The notes beneath the pieces were generated by a model that had not been told where the DNA came from, did not search any database, and saw nothing but the letters and a program-made list of their open reading frames with translations. From an uncultured Propionibacteriaceae bacterium (GTDB taxonomy: Bacteria; Actinomycetota; Actinomycetes; Propionibacteriales; Propionibacteriaceae), in assembly GCA_938012815.1 (NCBI GenBank), contig CALLVV010000024.1, positions 1 through 51,881 of the forward strand: DNA of 51,881 bases, read 5' to 3'. Within the stretch, counting starts at the first letter, position 1. The number at the start of each line of letters is the position of its first letter. The translations under genes were made by a program, and so were the position numbers. Positions 8,599 to 16,401 of the stretch are shown one piece after another.

Positions 8599-9408
8599 AT
8601 GGTCGCCAGCAAAGAACTCACTGATGATGTCCGCCTGGCTCATGTGATGGCCGACGATGCCGACTCCATCTCCATGAGCCGTTTCAGGGCCCAGGACTTG
8701 AGGATCAAGACCAAACCGGATTCCACCCCGGTGACAGAGGCCGACACCGCGGTGGAGGAATCGATCCGACGTACCCTGTCCCGCACCCGTCCTCGCGACG
8801 CGGTGCACGGCGAGGAGATGCAGGACACAGGAGAGTCCAATCGCCGCTGGATCATCGACCCGATCGACGGAACTGCGAACTACCTGCGCGGAGTTCCGGT
8901 GTGGGCCACGCTAATCGCTTTGGAGCTCGACGGACAGATCGCCGCCTCCGTCGTCTCCGCCCCCGCACTCGGACGTCGCTGGTGGGCCAGCTTGGAAGGC
9001 GGCGCCTACACGGGTCGCTCGATCCTGAGCGCCACCCAGATCCACACCAGCAGGGTGTCGCAACTCTCCGACGCGTCCCTGTCCTACGCCAGTATCAACG
9101 GTTGGGTGGAGTCAGGGCGCGGCCAAGGTTTCGTCGATCTGATGCGCGAATGCTGGCGTTCCCGTGGCTACGGCGATTTCTGGAGCTACATGCTGGTAGC
9201 CGAGGGCGCTGTGGACATCGCCTGCGAGCCGGAACTCGCGCTCTACGACATGGCTGCTCTCGACATCATCGTCCGCGAGGCCGGTGGGCGGTTCACCAGC
9301 ATCGATGGCGAACCGGGCCCATATCACGGAAATGCCCTGGCAACCAACGGCCTGCTCCATGACCTCGTCCTGGAAAAGTTGCGACCCTCTTCCGAGACCG
9401 GTTTCTAG
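8599..9408 (+). CDS. hisN: histidinol-phosphatase, inositol monophosphatase family
   Basis: 269 residues of the magnesium-dependent IMPase fold. The motifs are HGEEM near 70, DPIDGTANY at 87-95 and YDMAALDIIVREAGG near 217. In actinobacteria the IMPase gene after aroA-rsgA is usually the HisN-type histidinol phosphatase of histidine synthesis; another sugar-phosphate substrate cannot be excluded by motif alone. AGAGG precedes the ATG at 8599. Its TAG and the serA TAG share the palindrome CTAG at 9405-9408. Confidence 0.82.
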   Translation: MVASKELTDDVRLAHVMADDADSISMSRFRAQDLRIKTKPDSTPVTEADTAVEESIRRTLSRTRPRDAVHGEEMQDTGESNRRWIIDPIDGTANYLRGVPVWATLIALELDGQIAASVVSAPALGRRWWASLEGGAYTGRSILSATQIHTSRVSQLSDASLSYASINGWVESGRGQGFVDLMRECWRSRGYGDFWSYMLVAEGAVDIACEPELALYDMAALDIIVREAGGRFTSIDGEPGPYHGNALATNGLLHDLVLEKLRPSSETGF

Positions 9409-10595
9409 ATCATCCGCACCCGGATGCTCTCCTCAAGGCCTTGAAGCTCAGCGAGCAGTCCCTCGTAGTGTTCCCCCGAGACATCGGTGACGACGTAGCC
9501 GTACTCGCCCGAAGTGGCCAGGGTCTGGGAGCCAATGTTCATGTTGTGGGAAGCCAACGCATGGTTGAGCCGCGCCAACACCCCGGGAACGTTCCGGTGC
9601 AGGTGCAGAATGCGCTCCGCGGCAGGCGCCGAGACGGAAACCTCAGGGAGATTGACGGACATTGAAGTGTTCCCGTAGGCCGCGTAGTCGGCGAGCTTGC
9701 CGGCCACGTAGCGACCGATGTCAACCTGTGCCTCCTGGGTGGATCCGCCGACGTGCGGGGTGAGAATGACGTTCGGGATGCCTTGCAACGGCGATACGAA
9801 CGACTCTTCTCTGCTCTTGGGTTCACTCGGGAACACATCAACCGCTGCGCCCGCGATGTGTCCCGATCGCAGGGCCGCCGCCAAGGCATCGACATCAACG
9901 ACGTTACCCCGACACAGGTTCAAGAAGAGTGTGCGGGGCCGCATCTGGGAGAACTCCTTCTCCCCGATCATGCGAGCGTTTGAAGCTCTGCCATCCACGT
10001 GCATCGTGATGGTCTCGCACAACTCGAACAGCTCCTGCAGGCTGTACACCCGAGTGGCGTTTCCCAGAGCGAGACGATCCACGATGTCGTAGAAGTAGAC
10101 CTTCATGCCAAGCCCTTCGGCCAGCACTGAAAGCTGCGACCCAATGTTTCCGTAACCGATGATCCCAAGGGTTCTGCCGCGCACCTCATGGGATCCGTTC
10201 GCTGACTTGTCCCAGATACCTGCGTGCATGTTGGCGTTCTTGTCCGCGAGGCGGCGAGCCATGGTGATGATCTCTCCGAGGGCCAGCTCCACCACTGAAC
10301 GCGTGTTGGAGTACGGAGCATTGAACACTGCGACCCCCGCGGCTGCGGCTGCGGGAAGATCGATCTGGTTCGTGCCGATGCAGAAAGCCCCGACCGCGAC
10401 CAGCTGTGGATGAGCCTTCAACACTCGTTCGGTGATGTGGGTTCGGGAACGGATGCCAAGAAGCTCGACCCCGTCAAGGGCATCGATCAATTCGGTTTCA
10501 CTGAGGGCGCCGGAGCGCGCCTCGACCTCGTGGCCGCGGCTCTCAAGCGCACGGACGGCCTCGGAATGGATGTTCTCTAACAGCAGGGCCTTCAC
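9405..10595 (-). CDS. serA: D-3-phosphoglycerate dehydrogenase, short ACT-domain form
   Basis: 396 residues. It has a split substrate-binding domain (FCIGTNQID at about 71-79), a Rossmann domain with GIIGYGNIG, the catalytic TPHVGGST, and a C-terminal ACT domain (NVPGVLARLNHALASHNMNI). It oxidises 3-phosphoglycerate in serine synthesis, and the ACT domain normally mediates serine inhibition. The length matches the E. coli-type enzyme; many actinobacteria use the form of about 530 residues with an extra intervening domain, so this is the less common class here. Confidence 0.93.
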   Translation of the reverse strand: MKALLLENIHSEAVRALESRGHEVEARSGALSETELIDALDGVELLGIRSRTHITERVLKAHPQLVAVGAFCIGTNQIDLPAAAAAGVAVFNAPYSNTRSVVELALGEIITMARRLADKNANMHAGIWDKSANGSHEVRGRTLGIIGYGNIGSQLSVLAEGLGMKVYFYDIVDRLALGNATRVYSLQELFELCETITMHVDGRASNARMIGEKEFSQMRPRTLFLNLCRGNVVDVDALAAALRSGHIAGAAVDVFPSEPKSREESFVSPLQGIPNVILTPHVGGSTQEAQVDIGRYVAGKLADYAAYGNTSMSVNLPEVSVSAPAAERILHLHRNVPGVLARLNHALASHNMNIGSQTLATSGEYGYVVTDVSGEHYEGLLAELQGLEESIRVRMI

Positions 10596-10625
10596 GGCAG
10601 GTCATGTTACAACCGGACCTCGCAC

Positions 10626-11390
10626 TCACAGGGAAAGGCTGGCCTCCAGCAGCCTTCGCGTGTACTCGTGCCGCGGCTCCCCGAAAACCTTCGTGACGGG
10701 CCCCTTCTCTACTACCCTACCGCGATCCACCACAACAACCCGTTCGCACAGGTGACGCACAACCGCCAGATCGTGGCTGACGAACAGCATCGCCAAGTTC
10801 CGCTCACGGACGGCTTCACCGAGCAGATTCAGTACCTGAGCGCGAACGGAGACGTCGAGGGCGGAAACGGGTTCATCGGCGATCAGCAGGTCCGGCGAAC
10901 TCACCAGCGCCCGGGCGATGGCCACCCGCTGGCGTTGTCCCCCGGAGAGCTCGTGCGGGAAACGTTCCAGCATCGCGACATCCAGCCCCACCCCCGTGAT
11001 GGCCTCTGCAATGGCATCATCAACCTTCCTCCGGTTGCTCAGCCACGGTGAACGCAGCGGCTCGGACACGATCTCACGCAGCCTCATGCGTGGGTTCAGG
11101 GATGCGTTCGGATCCTGGGAGACCAGCGAGACCCGGCTCCGGAGATCGGTGAGATCCTTGTCGGGCAGTCCGTCGACCCTGCGACCGTCGAAACGCACCT
11201 CCCCGGCCGCGGGACGGATCAACCCCAGCAGGGTCCTCAGTATGGTGGTTTTTCCCGAGCCGGAACCCCCGACCAGTCCCACACGTTCCCCCGCGAAGAG
11301 GGCCAGGTTCACCTTGTGGAGGGCCTGGAAGGTCCTGCTGCCTCGGCGGAAAACCACGTCGACGCCGTCCAGTTCGAGCAGCGCACTCAT
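10626..11390 (-). CDS. peptide/nickel-type ABC importer, ATPase 2 (DppF/OppF-like)
   Basis: 254 residues with all ABC motifs: Walker A GGSGSGKTT near 42, signature ELSGGQRQRVAIARAL near 150, Walker B LLIADEPVSALD, and the H-loop FVSHDL. The C-terminus HEYTRRLLEASLSL is the OppF/DppF type. Its ATG overlaps the stop of the preceding ATPase gene by four bases. It is the last gene of the importer operon, which transcribes from 15501 leftward. Confidence 0.9.
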   Translation of the reverse strand: MSALLELDGVDVVFRRGSRTFQALHKVNLALFAGERVGLVGGSGSGKTTILRTLLGLIRPAAGEVRFDGRRVDGLPDKDLTDLRSRVSLVSQDPNASLNPRMRLREIVSEPLRSPWLSNRRKVDDAIAEAITGVGLDVAMLERFPHELSGGQRQRVAIARALVSSPDLLIADEPVSALDVSVRAQVLNLLGEAVRERNLAMLFVSHDLAVVRHLCERVVVVDRGRVVEKGPVTKVFGEPRHEYTRRLLEASLSL

Positions 11391-12214
11391 TCCTCCACCC
11401 CCTGCCAGTAATCGGCCACGGTCGGAAGTCGTTCCCCGGGAGCCACGTCGGACAATCGCGCAGAGGCCACCAAACCGTGGGTGTAGGAGTGCTGCGGAGA
11501 CCCGATCACTTCCTCGATGGGGCCGTGTTCAACAATCCTCCCATCGAGCACGACCATCACCCGTCGGCAGACCTGCCGCACCACCGCCAGATCGTGGCTG
11601 ACGAACAACGCTGCTCGGCCTGCGAATTCGGCGTCGAGCAGATCGAGGATCTGTTTCTGCACGATCACGTCGAGCGCTGTGGTCGGTTCGTCACAGATCA
11701 CCAGGTCCGGTCGGTTGGCCAGGGCCATGGCGATCAAAGCGCGTTGCCGCTGCCCACCGGAGAGCTGATGCGGGAAGGAATCGGCAATGCGCTCAGGATC
11801 CGGCAACCCGACACGATCCAGCCACTCCAGTACGAGTGCCCGGATTTCTCCCCTGCGTTCGCCGTGGTGCAGGGCCACCACCTCGCCTACTTGGCGGCCG
11901 ACCTGCATGGTCGGGTCCAGTGCCGTCATCGGTTCTTGAAAAACCATCGAGACCGCGTCCCCACGAAGCTTCCGTAGTTCCTTCTCGGGACGTCCCACGA
12001 GTTCTTTGCCGGACAGCCGAATCGATCCGCTGACCTGGGCGTTCTCGGGCAGCAATCCCATGATGGACAGCGCTATCACGGTTTTTCCGGACCCGGACTG
12101 CCCGATGATACCGAGGCGTTCCCGCTCCCCCAGCGTGAACGAGACCCCGTCGACCGCCACCTTCCGGCGCCGACCAAAGGTGACACGCAGATCTTCAATC
12201 TCCAGGAGACTCAC
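11387..12214 (-). CDS. peptide/nickel-type ABC importer, ATPase 1 (DppD/OppD-like)
   Basis: 275 residues from the GTG at 12214, which overlaps the upstream permease stop as GTGA. Walker A is GQSGSGKT, the signature QLSGGQRQRALIAMAL, Walker B LVICDEPTTALD and the H-loop LFVSHDLAVV. The C-terminal HSYTHGLVASARL is typical for OppD/DppD. The long upstream in-frame extension has no family similarity and runs through the permease gene, so it was discarded. Confidence 0.9.
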   Translation of the reverse strand: MSLLEIEDLRVTFGRRRKVAVDGVSFTLGERERLGIIGQSGSGKTVIALSIMGLLPENAQVSGSIRLSGKELVGRPEKELRKLRGDAVSMVFQEPMTALDPTMQVGRQVGEVVALHHGERRGEIRALVLEWLDRVGLPDPERIADSFPHQLSGGQRQRALIAMALANRPDLVICDEPTTALDVIVQKQILDLLDAEFAGRAALFVSHDLAVVRQVCRRVMVVLDGRIVEHGPIEEVIGSPQHSYTHGLVASARLSDVAPGERLPTVADYWQGVEE

Positions 12215-13023
12215 GTCAACTCCCTCAGTTTGGGGTCGAGAAGATCGCGGAGCCCGTCCCCGAGCAGGTTGCACCCCATGGTTGCCGCCGCTATGGCAAG
12301 CCCAGGCCATAGGGCAATCACAGGAGCCACGAAAATTTCCTTCTGTGCCTCCTGCAACATCCGCCCCCACGTAGGGACATCCGTTCCCGATCCCAGTCCC
12401 AGGTAGGAAAGCCCCGATTCCGCGAGGACAGCAATGCCGACGCTGACACTGATCTGCACCCCCAGTACCGGGGCGATGTTGGGTAGAACGTGCCTGAGCG
12501 CGATCTGCCGACGCGGGATGCCGGACAACCGTGCAGCCTCGACGAAGCTCAGTCCCATCACCTGAATGGTCGCAGCTCGGGCAACCCGCACGAATGCCGG
12601 GATCGCTGACAAAGCTATGGCTATCAGGGCGGTCCACACGGATCCACCGAGCGCAGCCGCGAAGAGGATGGCCAACAGCAGAGCGGGGAAGCCGTACAGC
12701 ACATCGGCCCCCCGAGCGATCAGGACAGCTCCCCAGCCACGCGACATCCCCGCTATCACTCCGGCCGGGATGCCGATCAAAGCGGCTCCGGCCACCGATC
12801 CCAAACCAACCAAAAGCACCAGCTTCGCCCCAGTCATCAAGCGGCTGGCTATGTCAAAACCGCTGTTGTCGGTGCCCAACCAGTGGGCGATCGATGGCGC
12901 CTCCCGTATGCCTCCCGTAACGGCTGCAGGCTCGTGAGGGGTCCAGAACAACCCGACCAAGGCGAGCAGGAACACGAAGAAGATCAGCACGGCGCCGAAG
13001 ACCAGGTTCGATCGGCGCATCAT
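12211..13023 (-). CDS. peptide-type ABC importer permease (DppC/OppC-like)
   Basis: 270 residues. The first transmembrane segment is LVFGAVLIFFVFLLALVGLF. The periplasmic part carries HWLGTDNSGFDIASRLMTGA, the hallmark of DppC permeases, and the EAA loop is EAARLSGIPRRQIALRHVLP. The ATG at 13023 overlaps the upstream permease stop (ATGA). It pairs with the DppB-like subunit to form the membrane channel. Confidence 0.9.
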   Translation of the reverse strand: MMRRSNLVFGAVLIFFVFLLALVGLFWTPHEPAAVTGGIREAPSIAHWLGTDNSGFDIASRLMTGAKLVLLVGLGSVAGAALIGIPAGVIAGMSRGWGAVLIARGADVLYGFPALLLAILFAAALGGSVWTALIAIALSAIPAFVRVARAATIQVMGLSFVEAARLSGIPRRQIALRHVLPNIAPVLGVQISVSVGIAVLAESGLSYLGLGSGTDVPTWGRMLQEAQKEIFVAPVIALWPGLAIAAATMGCNLLGDGLRDLLDPKLRELT

Positions 13024-13979
13024 GAGATCGTCCCCGATTCCTTGAGTCTCGGATCGACCGCCTGGTAGACCACGTCCACCACGAAGTTGATCACCAGCAC
13101 CGCCCACACGAGGATCAGGACGATGCCCTGGACCAACACCAAGTCACGTTGGGAGACCGCCAACAGCAACCGCGACCCCAGCCCTTGGATGGCGAACACC
13201 TGCTCCACGATAATCGCCCCCACCAACAGCGTAGCCACCTGGAGCCCGATCACGGTGAGTAGCGATATCGCGATGTTTCGGGTTCCATGGCGAAGCAAAG
13301 CCCCCAGCCTGGACCACCCGACAGCGCGGGCGGTACGGAACCAGTCCTCACTGGTCACCTCGATCACAGCACTGCGAACATAACGCGCCAGCAGACTGCC
13401 TTGAACCAATGCCAAGGAAGTTACGGGAAGCACCAGATGGGTGATCCAGCCCACCGGATCACGGCTCAGGGGAACATATCCCCCGGCGGGCAGCCACCGC
13501 AGGTTCACCGCAAACACGATGACCAGCCACATCCCCGCCCAGAAAGCGGGAATGGACAAACCGGCCTGGGAGAACATCGAAGCGAGGAACCCACTCGCGT
13601 TTCGTCTTTTCAGCGCTGCGAAGGAACCGAGCGGGATTGCGATGGCCAAGGCGAAAAACATTCCGAGAACCACCAGCCACACAGAGATGCCGAGCCTCGG
13701 CAGGATTTCCCCCAGCACGTCGCGACCTCCCACGAAGGTGGTGCCGAAATCGCCCACAATTACTCCGCTGAGCCATTCGACATAGCGAATCAGCAGCGGG
13801 CGGTTCAATCCGTGGCGCTCCTCGAAGGCGGCCACCTCTCCCGGACCCGCCTGAGTGCCCAGCACCACGTTGGCGATGCTCCCGGGAAGCGCGTTGGCGG
13901 CCAGAAAAATCAGGAGCGACGCCACCAACAGACTCGCTACAAGGCCGATCAGCCGCCGGCCAAGATCTCTGAACAACAC
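13020..13979 (-). CDS. peptide-type ABC importer permease (DppB/OppB-like)
   Basis: 319 residues with about six membrane segments. The N-terminal segment is LIGLVASLLVASLLIFLAANALPG. The domain opening ERHGLNRPLLIRYVEWLSG and a conserved EAA-like loop (ARAVGWSRLGALLRHGTRN) are DppB type. It begins two bases after the substrate-binding protein gene ends and overlaps the next permease. Confidence 0.9.
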   Translation of the reverse strand: MLFRDLGRRLIGLVASLLVASLLIFLAANALPGSIANVVLGTQAGPGEVAAFEERHGLNRPLLIRYVEWLSGVIVGDFGTTFVGGRDVLGEILPRLGISVWLVVLGMFFALAIAIPLGSFAALKRRNASGFLASMFSQAGLSIPAFWAGMWLVIVFAVNLRWLPAGGYVPLSRDPVGWITHLVLPVTSLALVQGSLLARYVRSAVIEVTSEDWFRTARAVGWSRLGALLRHGTRNIAISLLTVIGLQVATLLVGAIIVEQVFAIQGLGSRLLLAVSQRDLVLVQGIVLILVWAVLVINFVVDVVYQAVDPRLKESGTIS

Positions 13980-13980
13980 C

Positions 13981-15501
13981 TCAGCGACTGGTGGCTACGT
14001 GGGTCATGTCGAACGACAGTCCCGTGGTGTTCGTCGTTATCCCCGAGATCTCGGTCGTGGTGACCACCAGATTGGGAAGCAGGAACAACCAGTCGGCCGC
14101 GGCGTCGTCCGCCAGCAGTTTCGCGGCTTCCTTCAAGGTGGTCTCCTGTTCCGTGTTCGTGGCGGCGGCGTCCGCCTTATTGATCAGCTCCGTGAACTGG
14201 GGGTTGTTGTACTGCCAGTAGTAGTTCGGATTGGCGAACTGGGGGAGGTCCCAGGGCTCGACATGGGCCACCACGGTCATGTCGTAATCATGCTGGGTGT
14301 AAACCTGCGACAGCCACGTGGAGAAGTCCAATTCCTCGACGTTGGCCTCGATGCCGACCTCACGCAGCTGAGCGGCGACGAGTTTCGCGATGGGAGGGCC
14401 GTAGGGCAGGGTGGGCACCCGCAGGCGCAACGTCAGACCTTTGGCGTAGCCGGCCTCCTCGAGAAGTTGTTTCGCCTTGGTGGGATCATACGGGTAGGTG
14501 TCGGAAAGGTCCTCATACCATGGGTCGGTGGGGGGAACCATCGACCCGATCAAGGTTCCCTTCCCACCCCAAGCGCTGTCCAGGACGGCCCTGCGGTCAA
14601 TGGCGTGGTTGATGGCCTGCCTGACCTTGAGATTAGACAGGACCTGGTTGCCGTGGTTGAACCCCAGCACCACTTCACCGTTCGTTGTGCCCTCGAGCAC
14701 CTTGAACCGGGAGGTGTCGGAGAATTGTCCCGCCGACTGCGGAACCGCCAGGTTGGAGACGATGTCCAACTGCCCCGACAGCATCGCCGCCACCATGGCA
14801 TTCGCATCGGCGTAGTACCTGAAATTCACTTCGTCCACACGCGGTCCGGTTCCCCAGTACTTCTTGTTGCGCGCTAGAGAAACCATGGAGCCGACATCGT
14901 GCCGCGAGAAGACGTAGGGACCGGACCCCGCGGGCTGCTCGCTCAGGTTCTGGTCGGACGAAAGATCGTAGACAATCCCGGCCGTGGACGTGATGTCATA
15001 GAGCCAACGTCGGCTGGGACCCACCAAGGTCACCTCTACCGTGTGCTCATCAACTGCACGCATATCCTTGACGCGGCTCATCTGCTTCTTGAGTACCTCG
15101 GTGGTGTTCTCACCATCCCGGGTGCGCTCGAAGGAAGCAATGACCGCGGCCGCGTTGACAGGCTTTCCGGACGCGAAGGTCGCATTGGGCTCCAGTTTGA
15201 AGGTGTATACACTGCCATCGGAGCTGGCGCTCCAGGACCGGGCGAGCAACGGTTTGATCTCACCCTTCTCATCGATGCGCACCAATGTCTCGTAGACGTT
15301 GTACAGCAGCACGAATGGCGTGCCTGCTCCCGTGTCAGTGGCCGGATCCATACCCGTGGGCTCGGTCGTCGCCCCGACATTGAGGACGACGGACTCCGCG
15401 CCACCCTCGCCGGACCTGCCGCAGGCCGCCAAGCTCAGACTGAACCCGAGCAAAATGGCCAGCAGGACCGCCAGACGAGGGACGGGTCGGTTGATTCTCA
15501 T
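13981..15501 (-). CDS. extracellular solute-binding lipoprotein, family 5 (peptide ABC importer)
   Basis: 506 residues from the ATG at 15501, preceded by GGGAGAA. The signal peptide ends in the lipobox LAAC with C27 as the lipidated cysteine. The SBP_bac_5 fold is recognised from NVYETLVRIDEKGEIKPLLA, the KVRQAINHAIDR region and LEEAGYAKG. The family binds oligopeptides, nickel or other small solutes; the sequence alone does not settle which. It is the first gene of a five-gene operon (binding protein, two permeases, two ATPases) with overlapping or near-touching ends. Confidence 0.9.
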   Translation of the reverse strand: MRINRPVPRLAVLLAILLGFSLSLAACGRSGEGGAESVVLNVGATTEPTGMDPATDTGAGTPFVLLYNVYETLVRIDEKGEIKPLLARSWSASSDGSVYTFKLEPNATFASGKPVNAAAVIASFERTRDGENTTEVLKKQMSRVKDMRAVDEHTVEVTLVGPSRRWLYDITSTAGIVYDLSSDQNLSEQPAGSGPYVFSRHDVGSMVSLARNKKYWGTGPRVDEVNFRYYADANAMVAAMLSGQLDIVSNLAVPQSAGQFSDTSRFKVLEGTTNGEVVLGFNHGNQVLSNLKVRQAINHAIDRRAVLDSAWGGKGTLIGSMVPPTDPWYEDLSDTYPYDPTKAKQLLEEAGYAKGLTLRLRVPTLPYGPPIAKLVAAQLREVGIEANVEELDFSTWLSQVYTQHDYDMTVVAHVEPWDLPQFANPNYYWQYNNPQFTELINKADAAATNTEQETTLKEAAKLLADDAAADWLFLLPNLVVTTTEISGITTNTTGLSFDMTHVATSR

Positions 15502-15595
15502 GTCTACATTTCTCCCGTGTGGACGGCGATGGAAGACCTCGGCAATCCTAACCGCCGACTCCCTCCCAACGTTAATGCTGCACCGACCAGCCGAT

Positions 15596-15624
15596 TTGGT
15601 ATTCCTCCGAAACCCGTGTAGTGT
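15596..15624 (+). promoter_or_regulatory. promoter of tRNA-fMet
   Basis: A -35 TTGGTA (15596-15601) and -10 TAGTGT (15619-15624) with 17-base spacing lie 11 bases before the mature 5' end of the tRNA. Confidence 0.55.
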
Positions 15625-15635
15625 AGAGCGAGCGA

Positions 15636-15712
15636 CGCGGGGTGGAGCAGTTCGGTAGCTCGCCGGGCTCATAACCCGGAGGCCACAGGTTCAAATCCTG
15701 TCCCCGCTACCA
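15636..15712 (+). tRNA. initiator tRNA-fMet (CAT)
   Basis: A cloverleaf of 77 bases with encoded CCA. The acceptor stem CGCGGGG / CCCCGCT leaves the 1-72 position unpaired (C-T), as in initiators. The anticodon arm CCGGG-CTCATAA-CCCGG carries the three consecutive G-C pairs next to the CAT loop that mark initiator tRNA. The T loop is GGTTCAAATCC. Confidence 0.95.
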
Positions 15713-15718
15713 AGTCCG

Positions 15719-15760
15719 AGATCCCGGCCAGAGAGATCTGGCCGGGATCTTCTGTTTTCC
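15719..15760 (+). terminator. rho-independent terminator after tRNA-fMet
   Basis: A perfect 14-bp stem, AGATCCCGGCCAGA (15719-15732) with TCTGGCCGGGATCT (15737-15750) and loop GAGA, is followed by TCTGTTTTCC. It begins seven bases after the CCA end. Confidence 0.85.
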
Positions 15761-16401
15761 GCTGTGGAAGCAGGCGTCCCAGGTCGACGCCGAGCATCTG
15801 GGCATGAACCGGACCTGTCCAGCAGGAAAACAACACCGGAGGTACGGTCACGGTCGCGGGACACGACGCGTCCCACTGCCGCCACCCCGGACACCGCGGA
15901 GCCCCTGGATCCTGTCGTGGGAGCACTGCCCGAGCGAGGACGCGCCGGACCGGATGAGATGACTTTCCCGCAATCGCGTTTCCCACGGAAGAGACGCACC
16001 GATCACGACCGCAGGAGGTTGAATCGCCCGATCCACTGCGCCACAGGCCTAGCATGACCCCCACAGCAGGATCAGGCGATCCGGGCTCCGAGACCTCGAT
16101 CGATACATCCTCCAAGAGGAGACGAATGGCGAGAACGCTGCCCTGACCTCCGCAGTGCCCCATCGCAAGGACACCAAATCAGCGCACCCCTAAGGAACTT
16201 CTAAGTTTTCGATCACCCCTCCTGCACACCGAACCTCAACCAAGCTGTGAGTTTCCTGTGAAACATTTCGGTAAAATGCCTAGTCAAAGCGAATTTACTC
16301 TTCAACCTCCCCGCGGCGACCCACGAAACCCTGAAGTAAACTTGAACTCAATCTGAGAAACCCTCAGGATTAGTGGCATCTTCCAACCGAAAGGACCAAC
16401 C
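15761..16401. other. long intergenic region without a convincing gene
   Basis: About 640 bases. Open frames here (for example 15764-16057) have no family resemblance and no good ribosome binding site. The left 400 bases have normal GC content. From about 16190 to 16400 the sequence becomes clearly AT-richer (TAAGGAACTTCTAAGTTTTC, AAATGCCTAG, GAAGTAAACTTGAAC) and probably holds the promoter and leader of the endopeptidase gene. A small repeat CTGAG-AAACC-CTCAG lies near 16355-16370. GAAAGGAC precedes the ATG at 16402. I see no riboswitch that I recognise. Confidence 0.5.

Noticed and set aside
15636..15760. tRNA-fMet as integration site of a mobile element
   Set aside because: No integrase, no direct repeat of the tRNA 3' end and no change in gene content beyond an ordinary gap.
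15764..16057. Plus-strand open frame of 97 codons after tRNA-fMet
   Set aside because: Arg/Pro-rich composition typical of random high-GC frames, no ribosome binding site, no recognisable motif.
15669..16163. Minus-strand open frame of 164 codons ending in TGFEPVASGL
   Set aside because: Its 3' end is the reverse complement of tRNA-fMet and its terminator, a well-known false gene. No family resemblance in the rest.
16100..16401. c-di-AMP riboswitch upstream of the endopeptidase
   Set aside because: Sequence landmarks of that riboswitch class were not seen; only AT-rich promoter-like sequence is evident.
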